From positions 1 to 48,422 of the forward strand of contig JBIIIP010000006.1 of the NCBI GenBank assembly GCA_044234625.1: 48,422 bases of DNA, written 5' to 3'. Every line of letters starts with the position of its first letter. Position 1 is the first letter of the stretch. The notes beneath the pieces are model-generated. The model saw nothing but the letters and a program-made list of their open reading frames with translations, had not been told where the DNA came from and did not search any database. Positions 23,859-32,550 of the stretch are shown in pieces. The position numbers and the translations under genes were made by a program. This stretch comes from CACORA01 sp044234625. Lineage in GTDB: Bacteria > Planctomycetota > Planctomycetia > Pirellulales > UBA1268.

Positions 23859-25265
23859 ATGTCCGCCCCGCGCACTCTTCTCGACAAGATCTGGGACGTG
23901 CACGTCGTCTGCACGCCCACCGGCGAACTGCCGCTCCTCTACATCGACCGCCACCTCGTCCACGAAGTGACCAGCCCGCAGGCTTTCGAAGGGCTGCGGC
24001 TCGCCGGCCGCCGGGTGCGGCGACCGGAGGCGACGTTCGCGACCCCCGACCACAACGTGCCCACCACCGACCGGCGACTCCCCATCGCCGATCCGGTGTC
24101 AAAGGCGCAGATCGACACGCTGCGGGCCAACTGCAGGGAATTCGGCATCCGGCTCTTCGATCTGGGCGATGCCGACCAGGGCATCGTGCACGTCATCGGG
24201 CCGGAGCTGGGCCTCACCCAGCCGGGCATGACGATCGTGTGCGGCGACAGCCATACGGCCACGCACGGAGCTCTGGGAGCGCTGGCCTTCGGCATCGGCA
24301 CGAGCGAGGTGGAGCACGTGCTGGCCACGCAGACCCTGCGACAGGCGAAGCCCAAGTCGCTCGAGGTGCGGGTCGACGGCGGCCTGCATGCCGGCGTCAC
24401 GGCCAAGGACCTCGTGCTCTACGTGATCGGCAGGCTGTCGACGGAGGGTGGCACGGGTTTCGTCATAGAATACACCGGACCCTGCATCCGCGGCCTGGGA
24501 ATGGAGCAGCGGATGACCGTCTGCAACATGTCGATCGAGGCTGGCGCCCGCGCGGGCATGATCGCCCCCGACGCGATCACCTTCGACTACCTCCGCGGCC
24601 GTGATTTCGCCCCCCGCGATTTCGACGCGGCCGTGGCCCGCTGGGAGACGCTTCCCTCCGACGCCGACGCCCGCTACGACCGCGTCGAGATCTTCGCGGG
24701 CGAGGACGTGGTGCCGCAGGTCACCTGGGGCACCAATCCGGCCCAGGTGGTGGGCGTCGATGCCACCGTGCCCGATCCGTCGGCTTTCGCCGATCCCAAC
24801 GAACGGTCCAGCGGCACCCGGGCGCTTGAATACATGGGCTTGGCGGGCGGCACGAAAATCGTCGACATCCCGCTCGATCGCGTCTTCATCGGGTCGTGCA
24901 CCAACAGCCGCATCGAAGACCTGCGGGCCGCCGCCAGCGTCATCCGGGGGTATCGGGTGGCTTCCACGGTGCACGCGATGGTGGTGCCGGGAAGCGGCCG
25001 CGTGAAGCGGCAGGCGGAGGCGGAGGGGCTCGATAAGCTGTTCCGCGACGCGGGCTTCGAGTGGCGCGAGGCGGGCTGCAGCATGTGCCTGGGCATGAAT
25101 CCCGACACCCTCACGCCCGGCCAGCGGTGTGCGTCCACGAGCAACCGCAACTTCGAAGGCCGGCAGGGCAAGGGAGGCCGTACGCATCTCGTCTCTCCCG
25201 CCATGGCGGCTGCGGCGGCCGTCACGGGCCATTTCGTCGACATCCGCGGCTGGCGTTACAAGTAG
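23859..25265 (+). CDS. leuC: 3-isopropylmalate dehydratase large subunit
   Basis: Aconitase-family isomerase of leucine synthesis, converting 2- to 3-isopropylmalate with LeuD; 468 aa. The [4Fe-4S] ligands are Cys347 (GSCTNS), Cys407 and Cys410 (GCSMC). GDSHTATHGALG and the N-terminal LDKIWDVHVV blocks are present. ATG 23859; leuD follows after 35 nt. The upstream gap contains TAAAGTAT, possibly a -10, but no clear -35. Confidence 0.97.
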   Translation: MSAPRTLLDKIWDVHVVCTPTGELPLLYIDRHLVHEVTSPQAFEGLRLAGRRVRRPEATFATPDHNVPTTDRRLPIADPVSKAQIDTLRANCREFGIRLFDLGDADQGIVHVIGPELGLTQPGMTIVCGDSHTATHGALGALAFGIGTSEVEHVLATQTLRQAKPKSLEVRVDGGLHAGVTAKDLVLYVIGRLSTEGGTGFVIEYTGPCIRGLGMEQRMTVCNMSIEAGARAGMIAPDAITFDYLRGRDFAPRDFDAAVARWETLPSDADARYDRVEIFAGEDVVPQVTWGTNPAQVVGVDATVPDPSAFADPNERSSGTRALEYMGLAGGTKIVDIPLDRVFIGSCTNSRIEDLRAAASVIRGYRVASTVHAMVVPGSGRVKRQAEAEGLDKLFRDAGFEWREAGCSMCLGMNPDTLTPGQRCASTSNRNFEGRQGKGGRTHLVSPAMAAAAAVTGHFVDIRGWRYK

Positions 25266-25300
25266 CCGCTCCACCCACCCGCTTCGGCAGGGCCGAGACC

Positions 25301-25921
25301 ATGCAACCCTTCACCACCCACACCGGCATCGTCGCCCCGCTCGACCGGGCCAACGTCGACACCGACCAGATCATTCCCAAGCAGTTTCTCAAGCGGATCG
25401 AGCGGACGGGCTTCGGGCAGTTCCTGTTTTTCGACTGGCGGTTCCGCCCCGACGGCGCTGCCGACCCGGCATTCGAACTCAATCGGCCCACGGTCGCCGG
25501 TGCCAGCATCCTTCTCGCACGGCGGAATTTTGGCTGCGGCTCGAGCCGTGAGCACGCCCCCTGGGCGTTGGCCGACTACGGCTTCCGGGCCGTCATCGCC
25601 CCTTCGTTCGCCGACATCTTCCATTCGAATTGTTTTCAAAACGGGATGCTGCCGATCCGCCTGTCGGAGGAAGACGTCGAGGATTTGTTTGGCCGGGCCG
25701 CCCGCGCGGCCGCCGACGGGCAGCCCTACCGCCTCCACGTCGATCTCCACGCCGGAGTCGTCCGCGACGACCACGGCTTCTCGCGGACGTTTACGGTCGA
25801 TCCGTTTCGCCGCCGCTGCCTGCTCGAGGGGCTCGACGACATCGGCCTCTCGCTCCAGCATGCAGACGCCATCACCGCGTGGGAGCGGGCCCATGGCGTT
25901 GCCTCCACCCCGGCGGCGTGA
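25301..25921 (+). CDS. leuD: 3-isopropylmalate dehydratase small subunit
   Basis: Swivel-domain subunit pairing with LeuC; 206 aa, normal length. ANVDTDQIIPKQFLKRI and the substrate-binding NFGCGSSREHAPWAL are intact. ATG 25301 gives the standard N-terminus MQPFTTHTGIVAPLDR. A secreted-protein gene begins 7 nt after its stop, suggesting that the leu transcript continues. Confidence 0.97.
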   Translation: MQPFTTHTGIVAPLDRANVDTDQIIPKQFLKRIERTGFGQFLFFDWRFRPDGAADPAFELNRPTVAGASILLARRNFGCGSSREHAPWALADYGFRAVIAPSFADIFHSNCFQNGMLPIRLSEEDVEDLFGRAARAAADGQPYRLHVDLHAGVVRDDHGFSRTFTVDPFRRRCLLEGLDDIGLSLQHADAITAWERAHGVASTPAA

Positions 25922-25928
25922 GGATCGC

Positions 25929-26939
25929 ATGCCGCGACGCCAGCCTCGCATCGCCAGCTGCTGGGGAACGGCACTCGTCGCTCTTTTCGCGGTCACCGCG
26001 ACGGCCGGGAGCGAAACGGAAATGGCGACCGTGCCCGCGCAGGTGCGGCCGCTCATCGAGGGCATCCCGGCGGCGGGTGGCCTGGCAGCCATCGCCACGG
26101 GGCAGACGGTCTACGTGATCGACGAGTCGTCAGGCGCCGTTATCGGCTGCGATCCCTTCGCCCCCGACAATCGCTGGGCGGCGCTGCCGGCACCGGCGCG
26201 ACCGGCGAACGGCCCGGTGGCGATCGGCTGCCTCGATTCCACCGCGCTCGTCGCCATCGTCCGGGGCGCGGATGGCTGGGAGCTGCGGTCGTATCGGCTG
26301 GAGCCGCCGGGAGCCGATGTCAGCGGCCTCCGGCACCGCTCGTCGCAGTTGCTGGCCAAGGCCGCCGACACCGACCATCCGCTGCTCACAGTCGGCCTGT
26401 CCCGCGACTGGCTGGCGGCGACGGGCTTCACCTCGCACCCGCAGCGCACGCACCTGTTCGGCATCCGCGGTGGCAAGCCGGCGGCCAATGGCCAGCGGGA
26501 CGTGCCTGACCAGCGGCAGGCCGTGGCCATGGCGGCCCTGCCGAACAACGGCCTGGCGGTGTTCGACACCGACGGCCCGGCGAGCGACGCCACGGCCCGG
26601 CTCGCGCTGTATCAGGGCATCCATCCGCGTCGGCTGCTCGCCCTCGACACCGGGCTGCCTGCGGTGCGTGCTGCGGCTGCCAGTCGCAGCACGGGCGACC
26701 TGTGGGTGCTCGCCGGGAAGCCCGGCGCAGCCACCACCCCCGAGGGCCTGTGGCGGATCGAGGCACGCCTCGAGGAGGGCCGGCAGGTCGTGCGGGCGGT
26801 CTGCTTCGCCACCATCGAAGCTCCCCGCAGCCTCGTCTGGATCTCCGACCGTGTGCTGCTCGTCGTCCACGGCAACGGCAAACGCGTTGTCTCGCGTGTC
26901 GAACCTCCCGCCCCCGCCGCCACCCCCGCTGCACCATGA
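25929..26939 (+). CDS. exported beta-propeller-like hypothetical protein
   Basis: A 336-aa protein with a signal peptide (RRQPRIASCWGTALVALFAVTATAGS). The body has repeated short beta-rich blocks (TVYVIDESSGAVIGCD, WELRSYRLEPPG, THLFGIRGGKP, LAVFDTDG, DLWVLAGKPG, VLLVVHGNGKRV) spaced about 40-50 residues, as in WD/YVTN-type propellers. ATG 25929 follows GAGG. An in-frame upstream ATG overlaps leuD and is less likely. Its function, and why it follows leuD, are unknown. Its stop overlaps the next gene by 4 bp (ATGA). Confidence 0.75.
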   Translation: MPRRQPRIASCWGTALVALFAVTATAGSETEMATVPAQVRPLIEGIPAAGGLAAIATGQTVYVIDESSGAVIGCDPFAPDNRWAALPAPARPANGPVAIGCLDSTALVAIVRGADGWELRSYRLEPPGADVSGLRHRSSQLLAKAADTDHPLLTVGLSRDWLAATGFTSHPQRTHLFGIRGGKPAANGQRDVPDQRQAVAMAALPNNGLAVFDTDGPASDATARLALYQGIHPRRLLALDTGLPAVRAAAASRSTGDLWVLAGKPGAATTPEGLWRIEARLEEGRQVVRAVCFATIEAPRSLVWISDRVLLVVHGNGKRVVSRVEPPAPAATPAAP

Positions 26940-27259
26940 CGACCCGTCGCGAGAAGATCGAGGCCATGCTCCGCGACACGCCGGACGACGTGTTCCTGCG
27001 GTACAGCCTCGCCATGGAACTGGAAAGCGAGGGCTCATGGGAAGACGGCATCGACATCCTCCAGGCCCTCGCGCGGGGCACGCCGCCGTATGTGCCGGCC
27101 TATCACATGTCCGGCCGCCATCTTGCCAAGCACGGCCGCATCGCGGAGGCCCGGGCCGCGCTCCGCGAGGGCATCGACGAGGCCCGCCGTCAGGGGGAAG
27201 CGCACGCGGCCGGTGAGATGGCCGAGTTTCTCGCCTCGCTCGGAGAACTGGGCGAGTGA
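26936..27259 (+). CDS. small TPR-like protein
   Basis: A 107-aa helical protein. Residues from about 20 to 85 form two tetratricopeptide-like helix pairs (FLRYSLAMELESEG, YHMSGRHLAKHGRIAEARAALREGIDEARRQG). Its ATG overlaps the previous stop, so it is probably translationally coupled. No catalytic motif is visible; likely an adaptor. It converges on bioB. Confidence 0.8.
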   Translation: MTTRREKIEAMLRDTPDDVFLRYSLAMELESEGSWEDGIDILQALARGTPPYVPAYHMSGRHLAKHGRIAEARAALREGIDEARRQGEAHAAGEMAEFLASLGELGE

Positions 27260-27284
27260 CCGGGTAACAGCGGCTCTCCGGCGG

Positions 27285-28343
27285 TCAGCCCGGCGGTGGT
27301 TCGCCGCACTCCGCGCCCCGCGTGATCACGAAGCCGAGGTCTTCGATCATCTTGTAGTCCGCCTCGGGGAGCTGGCCTTTCGTGGTCAGGTAGTCGCCCA
27401 CGAACATCGAGTTGGCCGCATAGAGGCCCATCGCCTGGAGGCTTCGCAGGTGGATCTCGCGGCCCCCGGCGATGCGGATCTCGGCCGCCGGATTCACCAG
27501 CCGCATCATCGCCAGGCCGCGGAGGCAGTCGCGGGGCGTGAGGTGGCTGGTCGCCCCGAGGGGCGTGCCGTCGATTGAATTGAGGAAATTGAGCGGGATC
27601 GATTCGACCTCCAGACGGCGCAGCTCGAACGCCATGTCGATCAGGTCGTCGTGCGTCTCGCCCATGCCCATGATGCCGCCGCTGCACAGCTCCAAGCCCA
27701 CCGCCCGGCAGGCGGCGAGCGTGGCCACCCGGTCGTCATACGTGTGGGTGGTGCAGATCTCGCCGTAGTAGCGGGCGCTGGTGTTGAGGTTGTGGTTCAC
27801 CTTGTCGACGCCGGCGGCCGCGAGCTGCCGGGCCTGATCGGGCGTGAGCAGGCCGAGGCAGGCGCAGATGTTGAGGTCGTACTGCTGCTTGATCTGCGGC
27901 ACGATCGAGCAGACGAAATCCATCTCGCGCTGCGATGGCCCGCGGGCCGAGATCACGATGCAGAACGTCTTCGACTGCCGCTCCGCCGCGAGCTTCGCGG
28001 CCTCCAGGAGCTTCGGGGCCGAGAGGAGGTTGTAGCGCGGGATTTCCGCCTCGGAGACCTTCGACTGCGAACAGTAGCCGCAGTCCTCGGGACACAGCCC
28101 ACTCTTGGCATTCATCAGGAAAAACAACTGCACGGTGTTGCCGAAGAAGTGGTGCCGCACGGCATAGGCGGCGGCCAGAACATCGAGCAACTCGGCGTCG
28201 GACGATTCGAGGACGGCCCGCACATCACTGCGATCGAGCACCTCGCCTGCCAGGGAGCGATCTGCCAGGGCACGCCACCGGGCGCGGCTCCCCGGATCGG
28301 CGGCGGGAGTGGCGGAGGTGGGGGCGATGGAGGCGATGGACAT
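27285..28343 (-). CDS. bioB: biotin synthase
   Basis: Radical SAM enzyme inserting sulfur into dethiobiotin; 352 aa from ATG 28343. The CxxxCxxC cluster is Cys84, Cys88, Cys91 (CPEDCGYC). Other BioB blocks are FFLMNAKSGL, CACLGLL, VDKVNHNLNTS, GGIMGMGET and IPLNFLNSIDGTPL. It is monocistronic here, away from other bio genes. A good promoter match lies about 60-90 nt upstream. Confidence 0.97.
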   Translation of the reverse strand: MSIASIAPTSATPAADPGSRARWRALADRSLAGEVLDRSDVRAVLESSDAELLDVLAAAYAVRHHFFGNTVQLFFLMNAKSGLCPEDCGYCSQSKVSEAEIPRYNLLSAPKLLEAAKLAAERQSKTFCIVISARGPSQREMDFVCSIVPQIKQQYDLNICACLGLLTPDQARQLAAAGVDKVNHNLNTSARYYGEICTTHTYDDRVATLAACRAVGLELCSGGIMGMGETHDDLIDMAFELRRLEVESIPLNFLNSIDGTPLGATSHLTPRDCLRGLAMMRLVNPAAEIRIAGGREIHLRSLQAMGLYAANSMFVGDYLTTKGQLPEADYKMIEDLGFVITRGAECGEPPPG

Positions 28344-28403
28344 GCGCGGGCCTTCGTGAAAACGGGGGCGACGGGGAAGGGGTGGAGAGCGTCGGCGGTC
28401 CAG

Positions 28404-28432
28404 AATGTACGCCATCCGGCCCGTCCTGCCAA
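28404..28432 (-). promoter_or_regulatory. candidate promoter of bioB
   Basis: On the minus strand TTGGCA (28432-28427), a 17-nt spacer and TACATT (28409-28404) stand about 60 nt before the bioB ATG. No BirA-type operator was recognised. Confidence 0.5.
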
Positions 28433-28532
28433 AGTGCCCGGCGCGCGTCGCGGGGATGGTCAAAGGTTGGCGGCCGACGCAACCGATAGACCTCACGGAA
28501 GTCACCCAGCCAGCATGGAGGCCGTGCCAGCC

Positions 28533-29435
28533 ATGAGTCGCATGATTCGCTCGACCGCTTTCGAAGCCGCCGTCGTCGGGGGGCTCGCAGCCCTCGCGAG
28601 CTTTTGTGCCCTGCATGCTTCCGGCGAAGAGCCCTATTCGGTCGTCGCCCAATCGACGAAGGCCACCGCGGGCACCGCTCGCCGGCCCCTCTCGTCCCGC
28701 ATCGCTTCCAGCCGGCTCCCCTCGCGGCCAGTGCCGGCAGCCGCCGCCGTCGCCGAGCCGGAAGGATCACCGCCATCGACCACCGAGGCCAGCCGCGAGG
28801 CAACGCTCCAGCGCGTGCGGCAGGTCCTCGCCCGAAAACCCCTGGACACGGCACCCGCGGCCCAGTCGTCGTTCGTCGTCGGCGAGCCATCGACGCCCGC
28901 AGCTGATGAACCGGTGGCACCCGCCACCGATGAGCCGCTGCCGCTCGCTACCGACACGCCGAGCCTGCCCGTGGCGCCGGCCGGCGTTGCCCTCGCCACG
29001 GTCGCGGCCGAGCCGGCGGCCCGCCTGGAGTTCGACGTCCGCGAGTCGCGGGTCTTTCTCACCGAAGGGGAGCGGGTGATCATGAACATCGCCGTGCGCA
29101 ACATCGGCCCGACCACGGCCCGCCGAGTCGAGACGGCGCTGTTCTTCGCCGATGGCGTGGAGCCGGTGAAGACCACGGGCCATGGCGCGGCGATCACCGC
29201 CGGTGAGGTGCGGCTCGAACCGATCGACTCGCTGGCGCCCGGCGACAGCGTCGTCCTCGCCGTGACCGCCGTCGGCGTCCGGCCAGGCAGCGTCGTCTAC
29301 CGCGGCGAACTCGCCTGTGCCGAGCTTCCGGGCGTGCTGGCCCGCGAGGGAGCCCTGCGGGTCGATCCACGGGACGCAGACCAGGTCACAGGTGGAGGGG
29401 AATCGGGCTCAGCAACTCGAGCCCCGCAGCCGTGA
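28533..29435 (+). CDS. secreted Ala/Pro-rich protein with a C-terminal Ig-like/CARDB-type domain
   Basis: A 300-aa protein. It has an N-terminal signal (STAFEAAVVGGLAALASFCALHASG), a disordered Ala/Pro/Ser/Thr-rich stretch of about 120 residues, then a beta-sandwich segment from about 160 (LEFDVRESRVFLTEGERVIM, NIGPTTARRVETALFF, LAPGDSVVLAVTAVGVRPG) like DUF11/CARDB domains of extracellular proteins. ATG 28533 is used, with GGAGG 11 nt upstream; ATG 28515 is possible. Its last 50 nt overlap the 3' end of the convergent peptidase gene. Confidence 0.72.
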   Translation: MSRMIRSTAFEAAVVGGLAALASFCALHASGEEPYSVVAQSTKATAGTARRPLSSRIASSRLPSRPVPAAAAVAEPEGSPPSTTEASREATLQRVRQVLARKPLDTAPAAQSSFVVGEPSTPAADEPVAPATDEPLPLATDTPSLPVAPAGVALATVAAEPAARLEFDVRESRVFLTEGERVIMNIAVRNIGPTTARRVETALFFADGVEPVKTTGHGAAITAGEVRLEPIDSLAPGDSVVLAVTAVGVRPGSVVYRGELACAELPGVLAREGALRVDPRDADQVTGGGESGSATRAPQP

Positions 29436-30498
29436 CGAGATAGTCGTTTTCCAGGCGGAGCCCGGCTGCCAGTTCCGGCGCATAGAGCGCCGGCTCGACG
29501 GCGATCACGTCGCCCTCCTCGAGGACGTCGTCCCAGAGGGGATTGAGGTGCGGGCCCTCGTGCACGGAGAGGCCGATGCCATGACCCAGATGGCTCGACC
29601 AGGAGCCGACCAGCGCCTCCGCGAGCCAGGCCTGCACCTCCGCATACACGTCGCGGCACCGCACGCCGGGCCGGGCGATCCGTTCCACCAGTTCCAGGGC
29701 GCCGCACACGTGCCGCCAGGCGGCGAGCTGCGGGTCGGTGGGCCGGCCATCGACGGCGATCACCCGCGAGGTGTCGGCGAAATACCCGCGGTAGGCCGGG
29801 CCGAGGTCGAGGATGTAGAGGTCGCCCGCAACGCATGGCGTGTGCCGCGGCGGGCCGCCGCGGACGCCGCAGGCGTAGTCGTTTCCCGTGCCGGTGAGCA
29901 TCTCGCCGCATGAGGCCACGGCCGCCGCCTGCAAGGCCGAGAACACGTCGAGTTCCACGACGCCGGGGCGGACGATCTCCCGCGCCACGCGCACCATCTC
30001 GCCCGTGGCCGCGATCGCGCGGCGGAGCAGGGCCAGTTCGTCGGCATCCTTGCGCCGGCGCAGGGCGAGGAGATCGGGCTCGATGTCGACGCATTCCGCG
30101 TCGCCCAGAAGTCGCAGCATGTGCGGCGGGCAGGCGGAACATTCCACGCCGACCCGCCGCAGGGGGCCGACGGACGCCAGCCAGTCGCCGACCATCGCCG
30201 CGCACGCCTCACGCTGGTCGTTGCGGAGGGTCGAGCACCACTTGGCCTCGTAGGTCCGGATCTCATCGGCGGCGGCCCGCTCCACCGGCTTGTCGGGGCA
30301 GACAAGGAGCATGCGGCCGGAGGCGAGCAGCACGGCTGCCGGTGAGAATCGGAAATCCCAGCGGTGGCCGGTGAGATATTCGAGGTGCTCGCCGGCGACG
30401 ATCACCGCCGCGTCGAGCCGCCGTGATGCCATCCGCTCAAGGAGCCGCGCCTGCCGCGCGCGACACAGATCGATATCGAGGAGGAGCGTGCCGTTCAT
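29386..30498 (-). CDS. M24-family Xaa-Pro aminopeptidase
   Basis: A 370-aa pita-bread metallopeptidase predicted to remove N-terminal residues before proline. The dinuclear metal ligands are Asp231 (LDLGP), Asp242 (FADTSR), His306 (HLGHGIGL), Glu335 (AVEPALY) and Glu350 (RLENDYLV). An N-terminal creatinase-like domain covers about 1-140. No signal peptide is seen, so it is cytosolic. It is convergent with the preceding secreted-protein gene, with a 50-nt coding overlap. Confidence 0.94.
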   Translation of the reverse strand: MNGTLLLDIDLCRARQARLLERMASRRLDAAVIVAGEHLEYLTGHRWDFRFSPAAVLLASGRMLLVCPDKPVERAAADEIRTYEAKWCSTLRNDQREACAAMVGDWLASVGPLRRVGVECSACPPHMLRLLGDAECVDIEPDLLALRRRKDADELALLRRAIAATGEMVRVAREIVRPGVVELDVFSALQAAAVASCGEMLTGTGNDYACGVRGGPPRHTPCVAGDLYILDLGPAYRGYFADTSRVIAVDGRPTDPQLAAWRHVCGALELVERIARPGVRCRDVYAEVQAWLAEALVGSWSSHLGHGIGLSVHEGPHLNPLWDDVLEEGDVIAVEPALYAPELAAGLRLENDYLVTAAGLELLSPIPLHL

Positions 30499-30597
30499 GG
30501 GCGGTGATACCTCTGAGCATGGGCGACGAACGACTGTTCATCGGCCGCCGCCAGATGGTAGCAGGCCCGCAAAGGTGGCGCCGGCGGGAGCGGAGAT

Positions 30598-30882
30598 TCA
30601 GCCGCCGAAGAACACGGCCCGCGAGCTCACGGCCCGCTCACGGCGGCGGCGCGGCCGCGGGGGCATGATCATCCGCGACTCGATGGCGTCGGCCACGAAG
30701 CCCGGATCTTCATCCGCGCCCGCAGCCGCCTCCAGGTCGCGGTCGAAGCCCAGCAGTTCGTGGATCGTGGCCACGGGAAAGGCTCGCACGGAGCAGGCCG
30801 CGGCACCGATGCGCAGGGAAAACGTCGCCGAACCTGCCATGCCGTGGGCGTGACAGGCCATCGGGGGAAGCGTCGTGGGCAT
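30598..30882 (-). CDS. 94-aa orphan protein with basic C-terminus
   Basis: A small protein starting at ATG 30882 with AGGAG about 9 nt upstream. The middle (SATFSLRIGAAACSV, FPVATIHELLGFDRDLE) looks globular. The C-terminus has a PPRPRRRRERA patch before FFGG. The N-terminal part has a CHAHGM Cys/His cluster. No family recognised. It lies in a 568-nt stretch between the M24 and UVR-motif genes. Confidence 0.55.
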   Translation of the reverse strand: MPTTLPPMACHAHGMAGSATFSLRIGAAACSVRAFPVATIHELLGFDRDLEAAAGADEDPGFVADAIESRMIMPPRPRRRRERAVSSRAVFFGG

Positions 30883-31066
30883 GATCTGTTTCTCCTGGGC
30901 CGTGAGTCGTTGATCAGGAGAGGTGCATATCGCGTGCCGAAGAGCCTGGGCGCGATCCATCCGCCCCAGCCGTCGCAGTCTTCCAGTCAGGCGGCGGTTT
31001 GTCCCGCACGAACGGCAGACTTTGACCGGCCGGAAAGATGGAACGACTGCGGGGCTTGAAAAAATT

Positions 31067-31879
31067 TCAGTGCTCGCCGGACCGCGACTCGTCGCTCCGC
31101 CGCGGTCCATCGATTGCCCGCAGCGGCTTTTCCGCAACCACTTCGGCCGCGTGGCCAGACCGGATCAGATCACGGATCTCGGCGGCCCGCTCGTAGTCTT
31201 CCGCACGCACGGCCTCCGCGAGCTGCTCCATGAGCGTGGGGCCCACTTCGTACCGCCGGCGGACGTTCTCCCGCATCTCCTCCAACCGGCGGACGAGTTC
31301 GTCGTCGGCGTACTGGTCTCCGGCGTCGTAGCGGTCGAATAAATCGCGGAACCGCTCCAGGCCCAGATTGATCTCCCCGATCGCGGCCTCGGGCCCGTGC
31401 TCCTCAAGTTCGGCCAGGGCGGCGGCCTGCACGCGGTGGAAGAGCACGAATGGCCGGTACTGCTCGTGCGACAGCGTCCACTCGTCGTCGGCGGAGTGCT
31501 CCCGGACGAAGTCCATGAAGGCCAGACTGTGATCCGCATCCTTGGCCGCCCGCCGGTATTCGCGGAGCGACAGCCAGCACAGCCGGCGGTGATAGAACTG
31601 GATGAACTCCCTGTCGACCTCGCCGCACTGCTCCTTCGAGAGCCGAAACGAGTCGCCCACGCGGACCACCTCGCCGACGAGGTAGTCGTAGTAGGTTTCC
31701 GCCCCGTGGGGCCGGGTGCCGTCGGGCCGCTGGTCGGTCTCCATCTGCAGCAGGCCCATGTCGATCCGCATCTGGATCACGTCGCGGCCAGTGCGCGTTT
31801 TGACCAGGCGGGCGTTCACCTCGCCGGGTTCAAATCCCCATCCTTTGAGGACGGAATCGATGTCACGTGTTCGGGGCAT
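31067..31879 (-). CDS. UvrB/UvrC (UVR) motif protein
   Basis: A 270-aa cytosolic protein from ATG 31879. The C-terminus carries a UVR motif (MEQLAEAVRAEDYERAAEIRDLI, given in part), the helical hairpin of UvrB, UvrC, ClpC and McsA that mediates protein contacts. The N-terminal ~200 residues are helical and not recognised; they lack the zinc CxxC pairs of McsA. ArfB lies 76 nt upstream on the same strand. Possible roles in proteolysis or repair are guesses from the motif. Confidence 0.85.
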   Translation of the reverse strand: MPRTRDIDSVLKGWGFEPGEVNARLVKTRTGRDVIQMRIDMGLLQMETDQRPDGTRPHGAETYYDYLVGEVVRVGDSFRLSKEQCGEVDREFIQFYHRRLCWLSLREYRRAAKDADHSLAFMDFVREHSADDEWTLSHEQYRPFVLFHRVQAAALAELEEHGPEAAIGEINLGLERFRDLFDRYDAGDQYADDELVRRLEEMRENVRRRYEVGPTLMEQLAEAVRAEDYERAAEIRDLIRSGHAAEVVAEKPLRAIDGPRRSDESRSGEH

Positions 31880-31955
31880 GGCTGCACGTCCTTCGCACCG
31901 GCGGGCACGCGGCATGCGATGCCCGAATGACCGAAGTATACCATCCGGGCCCATG

Positions 31956-32390
31956 TCACTCGGGCGGCAGGCCACGAAACCGTTTTGTCTCCGCCCGCCG
32001 CCGCTTCGCGTCGAGGCGTTTGGCGACGGCCGACCGGGGAGTCTTGGTGGCCCGGCGGATCTTCGGCCTGACCGCGGCCCGCTCGATGATGGCGGACAGT
32101 TTCGTCAGGCAGTCGGCGACATTCTTCGGCTGCTCGCGGTGACGCTGGCTGACGATGACGAGAACCCCCTCCTGCGTGAGCCGTGATCGCTGCTGATCGA
32201 GCAACCGCGCCCGGATGTCGTCCGGGAGGTGGGGCGTGTGGGCCACGTCGAGCCGCAGAACGGCCTTCGAACTCGTGCGGTTCACATGCTGACCGCCGGG
32301 ACCGCTGCTTCGCGCGAACTGCCACTCGATCGCCGTCGCCGGAATAACGACCCGACCATTCGCCGCCCGGAGGCCTCGCGGACGCACCAT
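31956..32390 (-). CDS. arfB: alternative ribosome-rescue factor ArfB (YaeJ-type peptidyl-tRNA hydrolase)
   Basis: A 144-aa release-factor-like hydrolase. The GGQ motif is at 32-34 within SSGPGGQHVNRTSSK. The long basic tail (RRATKTPRSAVAKRLDAKRR) is the part that enters the empty mRNA channel in known ArfB. Family knowledge: it frees ribosomes stalled on non-stop mRNA. ATG 32390. The combination of GGQ domain and basic tail without RF recognition domains makes the call firm. Confidence 0.92.
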   Translation of the reverse strand: MVRPRGLRAANGRVVIPATAIEWQFARSSGPGGQHVNRTSSKAVLRLDVAHTPHLPDDIRARLLDQQRSRLTQEGVLVIVSQRHREQPKNVADCLTKLSAIIERAAVRPKIRRATKTPRSAVAKRLDAKRRRAETKRFRGLPPE

Positions 32391-32449
32391 TCCGTGAGAG
32401 ACTACGCCTCGCGGCCCGGACCTGCCAAGGAAAGACCCAGGAAATTCGC

Positions 32450-32470
32450 CGGCGGGCTGAAAGCCCGCCG
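32450..32470. repeat. perfect intergenic hairpin
   Basis: CGGCGGGCT-GAA-AGCCCGCCG, a perfect 9-bp stem with a 3-nt loop, in the divergent gap between arfB and the isomerase gene. No T-run follows, so it is not a standard terminator; it resembles a single REP-like palindrome. Confidence 0.6.
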
Positions 32471-32550
32471 CTGATCTGGACAGTCTCTACGACGGCCTCG
32501 CATACTTTTCCCCCGTCAACTCACCAGCGACGAAGGAGCGACGCGACGGC

